From assembly GCA_038373885.1 (NCBI GenBank), contig JAWZYV010016568.1:806001-870000 (forward strand): DNA of 64,000 nucleotides, given 5' to 3'. The notes below the pieces were generated by a model that saw nothing but the letters and a program-made list of their open reading frames with translations, had not been told where the DNA came from and made no database searches. Both the position numbers and the translations under genes were made by a program. Every line of letters begins with the position of its first letter. Position 1 is the stretch's first letter. Positions 25,101-36,301 of the stretch are shown piece by piece. Source of the stretch: Cheiracanthium punctorium (lineage: Eukaryota; Arthropoda; Arachnida; Araneae; Cheiracanthiidae).

Positions 25101-25827
25101 AACAAATTCAAAATTAGAAAGATTTTAAAAATTGAAAGCAGTTGTTTTGCATTTTTTTTTTAAATCATGTATATGGACCAGCGATAAATGTTACATACCA
25201 GAGAAGTTTTGGATTCAATGGTCACCACTTCTCTTTGACAACTGACTAAATACTCTAATTTTTACTCCTGATATTATTTGCACAAAAAACTTTCAGAATA
25301 GAAACAGTATTTTCCTTGTAAATGATATTTATTTCGTTTAACTATCATGAGTGACATTAATGAAAGATGAAAAGTTTGGAACCTATCTACATATAGTGTT
25401 TTTCAATTTGCAGGAGATCCCTTAAAATCTTGTGAAAAAGAATTCACAATATCTCCGGAAATTACTGTAGAAAATTGGTGAAAATTTTTATGTAGGATAA
25501 TTTGAAGGAGTTTTTCTTGTTTAATAAAGTCAAAACAGTATGTTGCCCTTGAGAAAAATAAAGTTGATGCAGAATCAAATATGAAGACGTCAAGGTATGC
25601 ATTATTTGCAAATGAGTGGTATGTATAACTTTGCTGTATGACGAATAATGGCCTAATAAAAAGAGAGCAAGTGAGCTATTTTTTCCACTGCTGTACATAA
25701 AGAAAATTCTGTCATAAATAAAATATTGCTGATATCTTAATATTTCTTTCTTGAAAGTTGTTCAAACAGTGAATTACTAAATTATTAGAGGTTTAATTTT
25801 TTCTCATCTCAAGTCCTAGTTCAAAAT

Positions 25828-27271
25828 GGCTTTAAAAAGTCTGATGTGGACAACACATGCCTTCCTTGCACGTCTGTTAAATCAAAAATATTTTCCCCGC
25901 ACTTCATCTAAACTTATTTTGTTTGAAAGAAATAAAAAATACTGCAGTAATACTAAGGTTTAGCGATTTCTAGCCAAATGATTCCAATATCGCCAAGCTA
26001 GGTTCAATTTAAAAGTTTTGTTTCTGACACTTAATTGGCAATATTTTGCCAAAAGCCGACAAGCTTGAGATAGTTTGCGAGATTTGGGGATGGCTAAAGT
26101 AGTAATTGACCACAGACTTTCAATGAATTGAATGTATCCGTACACCTTAATGTATTTAAAGTCATTTGAGTGACCGTGTAAATTACCCAGTCAATTGCTA
26201 TTAAAAGAGTGATGAATAGTTAAATGTTACAATAGTTCCAAATACAAAATTTCAACAGACTATGGTTAAAAGTTTTAGAGTTATGTGAAATATGAAGTTA
26301 TTTTTTATTCCAAATTTGGCGATATTACAGCAAAACTCGCTGAGGTCGATGATAAATGGCAAGATTTTCGGAATGGACCAAACAATGACTGACAAACTTT
26401 ATATATTAAACATGTCCATAGGCATTAATGTATTGAAATTCTTTTGGGTGGTCCTGTAAATAAACTCTCCAGTAGATTAGAACCAAAAATCAAGGTGCAC
26501 AACTAGATGTTACAACAATCTTATATATGAAATTTCAACATTCTACAACTAATAGTTTTTTCGGCATGAGAATTAAATAACACATTTACACGTACAAAGT
26601 CGCCAGGCTTGGCGTCTTTTGGCATAATTTTTGAGGGAGGCACGTGACCATGGTTGGACCATTACCTAACTATATGGTAGGACTGTATTGTGCTTGAAAT
26701 GGATGAATGTCCCTAAAACTGACATTGATTGTAATGTAGTGAAATTCTTTTGAGAGTTCCTGTAGGAGAACTATAAATAATTCAGACACTAGTTTCGATG
26801 GAGAGATTCATTTTGTAACCCTTAAAAACATATATCACTTCTGAGTCATTTGAAATAGCCTGATACCTCTAAAATATGCTGTAATGAATTTCTGACCATA
26901 GAGCATAATGTATCTAAAATCTCTTGTGCGTGCTGCAGATAAACTATCCAGTTGCTTGGGACCATAGGGGAGAGGTGCACATCTAGATCTTACAACAATC
27001 CTAATTATAAAGTTCCAACATTCTACAACCAATAGTTTTTGAGATGCCAGTTACATGCATATCTACATACAGACATCAGGGAAAAACTGGCCAAAATGGA
27101 CTTGCTGTCATTCAAAATGGGTTGTACTTGCATTTATATGAATATGCAAGCTTACGTACGATGTGATGCATAGCAAAAATTCTTAAAAGTAAATTTAGAG
27201 GTAGTGTCAAAATCATTTTTTTTTCATCAAAATCTGGCTGAGAATTTTTGAGATCACATTATTACCTTATA
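25828..27271 (-). repeat. Unclassified dispersed repeat, copy B (longest), split by a Tigger
   Basis: In reverse it matches copy A (TGCAAGGAAGGCATGTGTTG end) and copy C. Its interior is built of degenerate units: segments with a CCTGTAAATAAACT-like start and a TTTCAACATTCTACAACTAA-like end recur near 26172, 26452, 26757 and 26935. The left terminus of the family (ACTTCCTTGTA, reversed) is separated from the body by a TA-flanked Tigger insertion and resumes at 36302 as CTTCATACAAGGAA. No open frame is conserved between copies. Confidence 0.75.
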
Positions 27272-28485
27272 CAGTAGAACCTCAATCTGCCATTCGCACA
27301 TTTGTCGTTTTCCCGCATTGATTGTTTTATTTCTCTGGTCCCTGCACAAATTGTATTTGAATAACATTAAAGGAACCCACATGAATCGTTCACAATAAGT
27401 GACTTTCCCGCGTTCGTCGTTTAAAATTTTTTCTCCTGACCAAAATTAAATTAAATGTTAAATGGGGCCATGTGGCATACAAACTGTAATTGCTTCTTGG
27501 TATGATTTCTTGGTTTATTGATGATCAGATGAACACTGAACAGTGGTTGTGTGTTGAAGAGGATGTGTATAGCAGGGGTGGCTCCAATGGGGGTCCGGGA
27601 GGCACGTACCTTCCCATCGGGGAACTTGTGACCCCCCCCCATCGGGGCTATTTGATTAATTCATCGGGGAATTTTCATAAGAATAAATTTTAGCTCATTG
27701 GAGGGGGGGGGGGATATATTCCTCAGAACTTCTGAATAATTGCTAAAACTACTTTCCGTTTTCATTCATCTCTTATCTCTGCGATCCTTTTCATGTTGAA
27801 AAACAGCCACTGCCTACATCTTCCAATACTGTGACGTGTTGACGAACGGTGGGGGAGACTTCGAATAGTTTATACTTGAAATTTGCAGCAAGAAATCAAT
27901 CTTAAGTTAACAAAAGTGACAGTCTATTCTTCAAACGACAAATTTATGAGACCACATGTGCGACCACTTTCTATTCGAGGCTCTTTGAATTGCTTAAACG
28001 GGTACTTTCTGCACTGAAGATTGTGCTAGGGGAGTAGGTTGCCCGCTGTTTGTTTAGCAGAATGCCAGTTGACACCATGTTATGGCATTTTGTCACCGAC
28101 ACCATAGAAAAATACAATATGGGTATGGGTGGTCAGGATGGGGGAGACAGTGACCGTTAATTAGACCAATCTGGAAGATAAAAAATTTCAAGGGAAGGGA
28201 AGTATGGCTTTGCTACAAGCAAATAGGGGATGTTCTTTTTTCCAGAAATACGGTTTTTGTATTTTCATTGGTCCTTAATGACAGAATGATGAGAAAGAAA
28301 TGGTTTGTCGAAATATCCCGTATATATATATTTTTTTTCTTCGTACATCACTTTTCTAACACTTGTTATTGTGCATTGTGCCAGTGAGTTAGACAGAGTT
28401 TAGAATAGTGGGCATTTTTTTCTTGTTACGGCAGCATAGCATATCATTGTGACGTTTATAAAAGTTTAATTTCACTTTTGGCTTT

Positions 28486-28698
28486 ATGTTTCCTAAAAAG
28501 AACATCGGTGGTGCCAAAAGCACAAGATTCAGTGTGCTTTATGTCGTGATATTTTTGATAATGATAATGTTAAAAAACATACGATAACTAAGCATTCAGA
28601 TCTTCATAAACAAAATCGACTGGCGCCTTCGAATGTATGTTTATCTACTGAATTAGAGGAAGAAAACCCTTCAAGTTCATCAGATCCACAAGCTTCAA
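28486..28698 (+). pseudogene. Zinc-finger first exon of a hAT-type transposase, frameshifted
   Basis: From ATG 28486 five codons (MFPKK) are followed, after a one-base shift, by HRWCQKHKIQCALCRDIFDN and then DNVKKHTITKHSDLH. C-X2-C followed by two His in an HxxxxxH arrangement is a zinc finger of BED/C2H2 type. A Ser/Glu-rich stretch follows, and then a canonical donor (TTCAA|GTAAGT) at 28699. The position just inside a hAT terminus suggests the DNA-binding exon of that element's transposase. Alternatively it is a domesticated zinc-finger gene, but the frameshift after the ATG and the lack of downstream exons argue for a pseudogene. Confidence 0.55.
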
Positions 28699-28868
28699 GT
28701 AAGTTATGTGTAAATTACATTCATATATATATTTTAAATGTGTTTAAAAGCTTTAATATATGTTATTATTAAAAATACGGTCAGTTTATTTCTCTAAAGC
28801 ATTGCATTATATATTCTAAGCACTTGCTTTTTGTTACGTATTTGTACAAATATACTATGCCCCCTGCC

Positions 28869-29032
28869 CAAGGGCGGATGCAAAAATGTTTTTCAGGAAG
28901 GGGGCAAAGCTTGATACCAATTCAGAATTGCATGAACTATGTAATTTTATTTGAAGCGTATTTTATCTAGTGTAAATATTTTTCTCTCGAGGAGCTCTCG
29001 CCCCCTGTACCCTCGCCCTAAAACCACCCTTG
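28869..29032. mobile_element. Small hAT-like MITE inside the large hAT
   Basis: CAAGGGCGGATGC at the left and CCACCCTTG at the right form inverted ends around a GC-biased 164 bp segment. I could not find a convincing 8 bp target duplication. Confidence 0.45.
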
Positions 29033-29910
29033 CCCAGGATGCGAATTGACGGTGGGAATGCCGGTGATCGTCCCCGGCTGAAGAATGTAATATCCCTGGC
29101 TAGAGAAATATTAATTGATCCCTGCCAGGGATACTATTTATCCCCTGCTGAAGAAATGTTAAACTGGTGAGTGAAGATTTGGGATTGAAGTTAAGAACTC
29201 AAAATGAAAGTTGTATGTTATTGTTTGTTACTATACTGTAAGGCGACTGCCTTAAAATTTCGTCTCTTTTCTAAGCTAAAACCCCTCAAGGGTGACTTCC
29301 AATACAGGTACATTGTATGTAGCTTGTGTATCTGTGATTCCATAGAACAAACAATCTATGACTTTAGTTTGAATATAAGTCAGTTCCCACACGTGTCGGC
29401 GACTGCATTTGTCAAGTAATATCATGTGAGTAAAGCATTTGCACCTTCTCTCCTTATCCTTTTCAAGTGTCCTCCCCCCCTCCCCCCTGGAGAATGTTTT
29501 CTTTAAAATGTCCCCCCCTGGAGAAAATGCTCCGTTCGCACCCTGCCCTTGCCCCTTCCCCTCCCCACCCTTATAAAAAAGAATTGAAACTATTTTAAAT
29601 GACCACATTCTGCGTTATTTAAAAATAAAAATCATTTAAAAATAAGGCACATATTTCAAAAACTGAGACACTTGTCCTGTCTCAGAAATTTTAAAATACT
29701 ATAAAGTTTATTTATTAACAGCATTTTAATGATACGTAGGTTGCTATTTATATTTCTGGCCTTGGTAACAGAAGGCGTGGCTAGGCGATCACAGACGACT
29801 TAAATCGAAATTTTGATATTTGTAAACATAAATTCTTCCGAACGATTTGCCATTCCAGCTTGATTCGTATTGTTTACAGGAAATTTAAAAATTCATCTCG
29901 TTAAAAAAAA

Positions 29911-30162
29911 GTGGAGTTGACTCGTGAACATTTTTGTGCAATTATTTTTCATAACTTTCGATGTGGATTGTCAAGGCAAGTGTGCTTCGATGAACTTAAA
30001 TCTTTATACAGCGATGAAGCACCATCCTACAGCACTGTAAAACGCTGGTATAATGAATTTAATCGTGGTCGGTGTTCGATCCAGGACGAATTCCGTGCAG
30101 GTCGTCCAAAAGCTGTTGTTGTGCCAGAAAATATCGAGATGCTGTGTAATAATTTGACATGA
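29911..30162 (+). pseudogene. Mariner transposase N-terminal (HTH) fragment
   Basis: The 83-codon frame reads ELTREHFCAIIFHNFRCGLS, then APSYSTVKRWYNEFNRGRCS and FRAGRPKAVVVPENIEML, the paired helix-turn-helix region of mariner transposases including the WYNEF and GRP segments. The first codon is GTG where mariners have ATG, so the start is mutated, and a TGA ends the frame where the DDD catalytic domain should follow. About a quarter of the usual ~345 residues is present. It lies inside the large hAT element, so it inserted after it or was carried by it. Confidence 0.8.
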
Positions 30163-30926
30163 CAAAATATTTATAAAATTATTTTACAGTTCATCATCTG
30201 TGGCATTCAAAATATGTATAAACCTATGAATATTTAAACGCTTTAACTAAAAATTTTCATTTAATTAGAAATATTTTAAACTGGTCGTGTTTTATTTATT
30301 TATAAGTTCGTTTGTAATTTATAAAATAAGTATTCTATGTTTTTAAAATTATTTTATCACAGTAATCCTTACTTGAACTCTTATAACTGTTGAGAAAGTA
30401 AAAAGATATTTTTATAACTAAGTGGTTAATTAGATAATTTAACTTTTAACTTCTTCCGAATAAAAAAAGAAAAATTAGTACTTTTCTCTTTCTTAGATGG
30501 CAAATTTGAATAAATTCTAAATATACTTTTTATTTATAAATAGATTCAATCGAACACAATATGCACGATTTAATCTTTAATTTTATAGAAATTTTGCAGT
30601 AAGATTTGTTTTTATTTTTATTTTTTTTTTTTTTTGTAGTTTAAGAATTAGTCAAATATATAGTATGTTTATTTGGTAACATACTTTATACATATACAAC
30701 AAGTGAGAATTCGCACTATATAGTGAAATCTAACTGGATTAACCCAGACAGCACATAAGCTTAAATCAAGCTTGACATTTCCTTGAATTTGACGTATTAA
30801 TACAAGCTTGGTTTTAGCTTTCGAAAGTGCGCTGATGGCGCCATCTGTGAAAGAGAATGGACATTAATTGTCTAGCATTCCTCAAATTTGCTGAAAGTTC
30901 ATAAAAGATTTGTTTTATTTTATTAC

Positions 30927-31546
30927 CAGTGCCATATTACCGGCAGGGCAAACGGGGCAACTGCCCAAGGCCTACAGATTTTACGGCCCAAAAATCTTGC
31001 ATCTTACACTTTTGTAGTTTTAAAATAAAATTACAAAGGATAAAAAAAAAAATTCAGAAGTTAAATAATTTTTTAATTATAAAGTATGAACAATGAAAAT
31101 AATTCAAATTTACATTTGTATAAATTAATTTAAACTTATTTTTAATTCTTCGAAATGCTCTATATCGATATAGCATACCAATATGTAGGAAAATAACTAA
31201 CCACATGTGTAAAGAGAATTTTTAGCGTTAAAAAATAGCAAAATTTTTCAATTATTTGTTATTTTAAGAAATATTTACAAAAATGACTAAAGTGTTTGTA
31301 TTCCATACATGTTAGCATTGTGATATAGCATTTCAAAGCAACGTTTAACTATCTGTTTGTTTGATTTCAGATTACTTAACACAAAATTTGTGTTAAGAAT
31401 GGGTAAGATATTTAAAAAACTTTCAGTATGAACCGATCATAATCTTTTTTTTTTTTTTTTTTTTTTTTGAGGGGGGAGGGTTATTGCAAGGGGGCCCAAT
31501 TTTTTTTCTTCTGCCCAGGGCCTACAGTCGTCTTGATCGGGCTCTG
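30927..31546. mobile_element. hAT MITE, 620 bp, with perfect target duplication
   Basis: It starts CAGTGCCATATTACCGG and ends GATCGGGCTCTG. TTTATTAC is duplicated exactly at 30919-30926 and 31547-31554. GGCCTACAG occurs near both ends. A ~28 base poly-T run lies at 31447-31468. Confidence 0.85.
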
Positions 31547-32093
31547 TTTATTACACACAAAACCTGGACATTAGAACACGCAAGGGGAAGGAATGAATGG
31601 GATAAGCCCCTGTGAATGTAACACGAGGGGAGTTTTAGTTTTATTTACATCTAATTAACATTAGTAATTCCATTAACTAATTAATTAGCCCTAAAAATAA
31701 ATTTTAATATAATTAACACAATTTAGTTAGTTAATATACTTCACTTTATGGGTGGTTCACCATAGAATTAAAAAAAAAGATTCTACATTTCACAATATGG
31801 AAATTCTTCAAAATAAAATACAATTATACTACGAAATTGATTTCAAAATCAGTCGATTTTGGCCTGCAGTATTGCTCATGAGTGTTGCGGTACTGAAAGT
31901 TTTAAAACGTGTGCTGCTCTTAAGTTTATATTGTGTTTATTTTCCAATTAGTAGAGTCTCTAAATCACACCTAACATTATTTTAATTTTGATGCATCCCA
32001 TGGAAAAATAAAAAAACAAATAACATATTGCCCACTTATCAATCTGGCCAGAAAACGGCGTGTTAGTCACTTCAAACTTTAGTCATAGCTGTG

Positions 32094-32290
32094 CGAAGCC
32101 TGGTAGCTGAACGGATAGCGCGCTCGCCTCCCAACCGAAAGGTCCCGGGTTCTATTCTAGCCACGAACACTTGATGGAAACAGATTAAATTAAATTGAAA
32201 TTTCAGCGTAGAGGGGGAAAATGCATGGCAAAGTGAAATATGTGGGGTGAGTTCGCCGGCCGGCGCCCCGTGTATTTAGGAAATTTTTTT
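32094..32290 (+). mobile_element. tRNA-like SINE (different family)
   Basis: The head reads like a tRNA: AGCCTGGTAGCTGAACGGAT with an A-box-like start, CTCGCCTCCCAACCG with a CTCCCAA anticodon-loop-like heptamer, and GGTCCCGGGTTCTATTCTAG resembling the B box. It does not fold into a complete cloverleaf by eye and continues into a non-tRNA body (to about 32290), so it is a SINE rather than a tRNA gene. Confidence 0.6.
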
Positions 32291-33955
32291 TAGGAAAATT
32301 TTTTAAGCTTGAAATTAAGCTCGCTATGTCAAGCTTGATTCAAGCTTGAAATGTCAAGCTTAATGCAAGCTGGGCAAGTGTAAACTAGAACACTTGATTC
32401 AAGCTCGCATTAAGCTTACACGCTTGAAATTTTCAAGCTTACTGACTTGATAAATCAAGCTTTGCTGCAATTTTGCTGTGCTGTCTGGGAACCAGCCCTC
32501 TTTAGCTAAGAGTTCATAACTATGCACACCAAGAAGATTAACAGCTGCAAGGGAATTAGAATGTATTACATTTTGCTCGGGGTAAAAAAAAAGAAGAAAA
32601 TTAATTCTAAAAAATTAAATAATAATAACAATCAGCCCCTCTGATAGACCAAAGCCCTCTCCAGTCCAGTATGAAGATGGCTGTGGATAGATCTGAAAAC
32701 GGAATATAAGTTAAAAGAAACTGATTAATCTTGACTGATAATTTAATTTTTATATCATTGTGGAAAAAATAACTAACTTTTGTGAATTTTAATTCAGTTA
32801 TTTTACTGCAAAGTAAATAAAAATTATGGTGTACAACGTCTATATCGTCTTTCCGAAAATTTCACTTTTATCCTGTAAAACAAGTAAATAAAATAAATAC
32901 AATAAAAGTTTTATATTTGCGTGTAGATTTGTATGTTATATACAGTGGCGTATTTGCAACTTCCCTTAATTTGAATCGTTATACAAATCGCTATTGAATC
33001 CATGGATGGCACCAGCATTAATATAAACTAATAGTATGTGTTCTAAACTGATTTTTGAGTTACAGAATTATATGGATCAGAATTCAACTTTTTAACTTTT
33101 AAACAGATTAATATTATGTTTGCTATTCGCCTTATTAATTAAACTCTTTTTTGTTAATGTTGAAATTTTAAGTGACGCTTTCACTATGAATTATTAGTAA
33201 ATGAGCTTGCTTTATAAAATTATTCATCGCGTCATGGAAACCTTGTTTGAAAACTATCTTGCAGTATTATAAAAAAGTTAATTTTTATCAAGGTTAGTTT
33301 CGCTAAAAATAATTATTTTTGTTGTGTCTTGGTAAATTATAAGCTGTCCGATTATATTTTGCTGACGATATTTTTATTTTATTTTAGATTTTAAAAGAAA
33401 ATGTTTAATTTTCTTCATGAGTGCTTGACTTTTAAAAAAAATTAATTAAATACTTTTAATAGCGCATTTATTTACGTTCTCTTTCGGAGATTTTTATAAT
33501 TTATTATTATTATTATTATTAACTGAAGCTTCCAGGGGTACACTTCACAACAATTCTTTTCGAAATTGAGATACGGTGACATCTTGTAGCTTTCAATAAG
33601 TACTATCACCACATGAATTATTATTGAAGTAGAATCATTTTAAAGCCCTAGAAACAAGCTATAAAGTTTCGGTATACCACTTTACTGCGCAACTTCAAAA
33701 TCGTTTTTATCAAAAGAAAATTTTTGTTGTAAAGTGGTTCTACCTATAAACATTTCAATTGCATTTTTCTCATTTTATTGTGATTTAAAATATTAATATT
33801 ACATAAATTAACAATTTGATTAATATTTTTACAGCAAAACATGTTCGCCAGAAATACTAGAGTTTTTGAGATAACAGGTTGAAATTAAAGGGAATCAAGT
33901 TTGTAAATGGAAATGTAGATTACAGCCAATTATCTACGCTAGGGATCTAGGCTGG

Positions 33956-34130
33956 GGGTGGGATTGCCCTCCGTGGGGGACTTTCTAAGGGTCCTAACCC
34001 GTATTTATGCAAAGTTTCGGGAGAAAACCACGGAAAACTCCGAACGGTTAGGTCGGCGGACGCGACCTAGTTTCGAACCAGGCACCTTCCGTCTCCCAGT
34101 TCAAAGCGCTAGCCTATGCCACTGGTGGGG
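33956..34130 (-). mobile_element. SINE copy 3, 3'-truncated
   Basis: On the - strand it has a tRNA-like head (GGCATAGGCTAGCGCTTTGA, then B-box-like GGTTCGAAAC) followed by AACCGTTCGGAGTTTTCCGT, shared with copies 1 and 2 near 12.3-12.8 kb. It stops after GGAGGGCA, without the CAA tail. This copy keeps the best-preserved head of the three. Confidence 0.8.
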
Positions 34131-34953
34131 CGGGATTCAATTTGTAAGGGAAAACACATTTATTCGAGATATCAAGAATTTCGATGTTCGAGATATCGAA
34201 GTTAAACTGTAATTAAATTTACATATATCTCTTAATTTTATAAAAATAACTGCAATTTGTGTAAAAGCGTGCAAATTTAGTCATGCTTAATTTATAAAAT
34301 AAATTTTCAGTGAATTTACAGCAATATTCTTGCACAAAAAAATTTTGTTTCTGATATTTTTTCTGCGGGAAAAAAAATGCGTAGAACTTTCTTCGCTGAA
34401 CTTTTTTCAAGGAATTTCATTCATATGAAATATTTTAAGCGTTAACCTGAAGAACTCTTAAAAGTAGCTTTCGAGATTTTATAGAAACGTGCAAGGCCGT
34501 AACCAGGGGGAGGATCATGTGGGTTTGACCCCCCTCCTCCAAAATTTCAGTAAATGCATTATCAGTTTATTTGCGTTGATTCTAGAGAACAGTTAATTTA
34601 ATTTTAGCACTACAGATCCCCTCCACCCACCGAAAGCTTTTTGCTTGCTGAGGCCTTGGGGAAATATTTGTGTAATGTAAAAGGATTTTGAGATACGTTA
34701 ATTAGGGTCAGTTTAAATAATAATCTTCCAGGAAAGATTGTGCAGTGGTTTTTTTAAATATCTGGGGCCTGGGTGTCCGAGTATGTAGGTCGATCCGATT
34801 CCTGGAAATATTTCACAATACAATATATTGTCCTCCATCTCCTCTAAACTTATCTGGATCCTGGATATTTTAGTTTGGACACAAACTTAGTTTGGTTTAG
34901 TTTTTGTGAACAAATCACTTTCTAAAGTAAAATATTTTCAAGTGGTGCAAATA

Positions 34954-35629
34954 CAGTGGAGAGCCAGAAATCCGCACAGCTTGGGACCACAGCTTGTGCG
35001 GATTTTAGGATTTTGCGGATTTCGGGCCATAAAATTCATCATAATCAATAATCATTACATTTCTGATTTTAAAAAAGTAGAATACAATTACAATGAAATA
35101 AAAACAGTCTCAAAAGTATTTCACTTATATTTTCACATTAAATACAAAAGCATAGGAGAAAAAAGAAAATATTACATGAAGATTAGCAAAGCAAATGGTT
35201 TCAAAATTTCCTTTTTCTAATTTTGAAAGCATGTTCTATGGCGATTTGTTTTAAAGTATCATTTTTTCCTACTTTCTTTTTCTTTCTTTCTTTCCTTTAT
35301 TTATTTTTGCAAATTGTATATTATCTTAATTCTTGTTTTGTTACAGAACTTTGCTGTTCCAAAAATTTAAGCTATTCTTCTCCTAACTTTAAACTTTTAT
35401 CAAATGGATTTTATTATTATTACCCAAGTTTTCATCATCAGAATCATATTTATATTATTATTATTACCCAAGTTTTCATCATCGGAATCATATTTATCTG
35501 GATTCAAGACACTTTTAAACAATTTTATCACTGGCGGATGACTTTGAATTTCATTATTTACATCTGAGAAGGTGTGCGGATTTCGGACGTTTGCGGATTT
35601 TAGGTCGGCGGATTTTTAGCTCTCGACTG
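34954..35629. mobile_element. Pogo-type MITE, 676 bp (ATCCGCACAGCTTG family)
   Basis: The ends are CAGTGGAGAGCCAGAAATCC and GGATTTTTAGCTCTCGACTG, flanked by TA (34952-34953, 35630-35631). GCGGATTTTAGG and TTGCGGATTTCGG repeats next to the ends match those of the 17936-18636 element. Two ~50 bp direct repeats (CCCAAGTTTTCATCATC) lie at about 35423 and 35466. Confidence 0.85.
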
Positions 35630-35800
35630 TAGTTGCAAATTTCCATACTTGGTGACAAAAATGTCATCCAAAAGGGAGGTCAAAGCCCCCTCTTGGATAC
35701 GCCACTCAGCATATGTATATGTATATTTGTGCCCCCCCGTTGGGGAGTGGTGACCCCCTGTCGGGGAAAGTCTAGTGCCACCACTGGTGTATAGCATGAA

Positions 35801-35995
35801 ATTTAATGATTACATTTCCATTAATCCAGATGGTGAGGCATGTGGTATCCTAAACATGAAAGAAAGGTGTGATGTTGCAAAGAATGAAATAATGGCAAAG
35901 CAGAGGATAATGTTCATCCCGATGAGGCTGAGCCTACACTAGTACAAAGTTTGTCTGAAGCAATAACGGTATTTGAAATTGTATGAACTTTTTTA
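35801..35995 (+). pseudogene. Tigger transposase C-terminal tail
   Basis: Two frames give FNDYISINPDGEACGILNMK and, after a shift near 35903, EDNVHPDEAEPTLVQSLSEA followed by ITVFEIV and a stop. An acidic stretch followed by a short helix before the stop is typical of Tigger transposase ends. It belongs to the element with termini at 27272 and 36299. Confidence 0.6.
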
Positions 35996-36301
35996 TGCAA
36001 ACATAAAATTTCATAAAAGGTTCAGAAAAATATTGTAAATCTTGAAAATTTACTGTTTCAATGATGGAAAAGCCCACATAAAATTACTGATTTTTTAAAA
36101 TAAGTATCTTAATTTTCATCTTCTATTTATTTGTTTTACAATTATGTTCCATATTAGTATTTGTTGGTATGCAGTCATTGCCAGTATGCATAAAGATTGC
36201 TTTCTTCACATTTTGACTTGAACCTGCATTTGTCGGTTTCCTGCATTCATCGTTTTTTCTTATGCACCCCAAGAAAAATGATGAATTGAGGTTCTACTAT
36301 A

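Larger units (their letters stand above)
30743..32489. mobile_element. TIR element with CCCAGACAGCACA termini and AAGCTTGA subrepeats
   Basis: The left end CCCAGACAGCACA and the right end TGTGCTGTCTGGG are a perfect 13 bp inverted repeat. Just inside, many TCAAGCTTGA / AAGCTTGAAAT palindromic motifs occur (30758-30815 and 32310-32460). TTAA precedes the left end, but the right flank is AACC, so a TTAA-type (piggyBac-like) duplication is only half supported. A hAT MITE and a tRNA-like SINE lie within. Confidence 0.75.
27573..35786 (+). mobile_element. hAT element, 8.2 kb, nested in the Tigger
   Basis: The left end CAGGGGTGGCTCC and the right end GTGCCACCACTG are hAT-like inverted termini. The 8 bp target duplication GTGTATAG is perfect at 27565-27572 and 35787-35794. 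A C2H2/BED-type zinc-finger exon lies near the 5' end (28486-28698), as expected for a hAT transposase gene on the + strand. No catalytic or dimerisation part is recognisable; the rest is later insertions. Confidence 0.85.
27272..36299 (+). mobile_element. Tigger/pogo-type element split by a large hAT insertion
   Basis: The left end CAGTAGAACCTCAAT and the right end ATTGAGGTTCTACTA are inverted repeats, flanked by TA (27270-27271, 36300-36301). The right half holds the tail of a Tigger transposase (35801-35995). The element itself sits inside dispersed repeat B, whose sequence continues on both sides. Removing the 8.2 kb hAT insertion leaves about 0.8 kb, so most of the transposase gene has been lost. 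Confidence 0.85.

Noticed and set aside
29276..29608. 110-codon Gly/Lys-rich frame on the - strand
   Set aside because: Composition follows G/C-rich simple sequence typical of MITE interiors; no motif.
32094..32166. A functional tRNA gene
   Set aside because: A- and B-box-like parts are present, but the arms do not pair into a full cloverleaf and the sequence continues as a SINE body.
33840..34215. Pogo-type right end GAGATATCGAAGTTAAACTG followed by TA
   Set aside because: Likely a fragment, but I could not find its left terminus, so no element is claimed.
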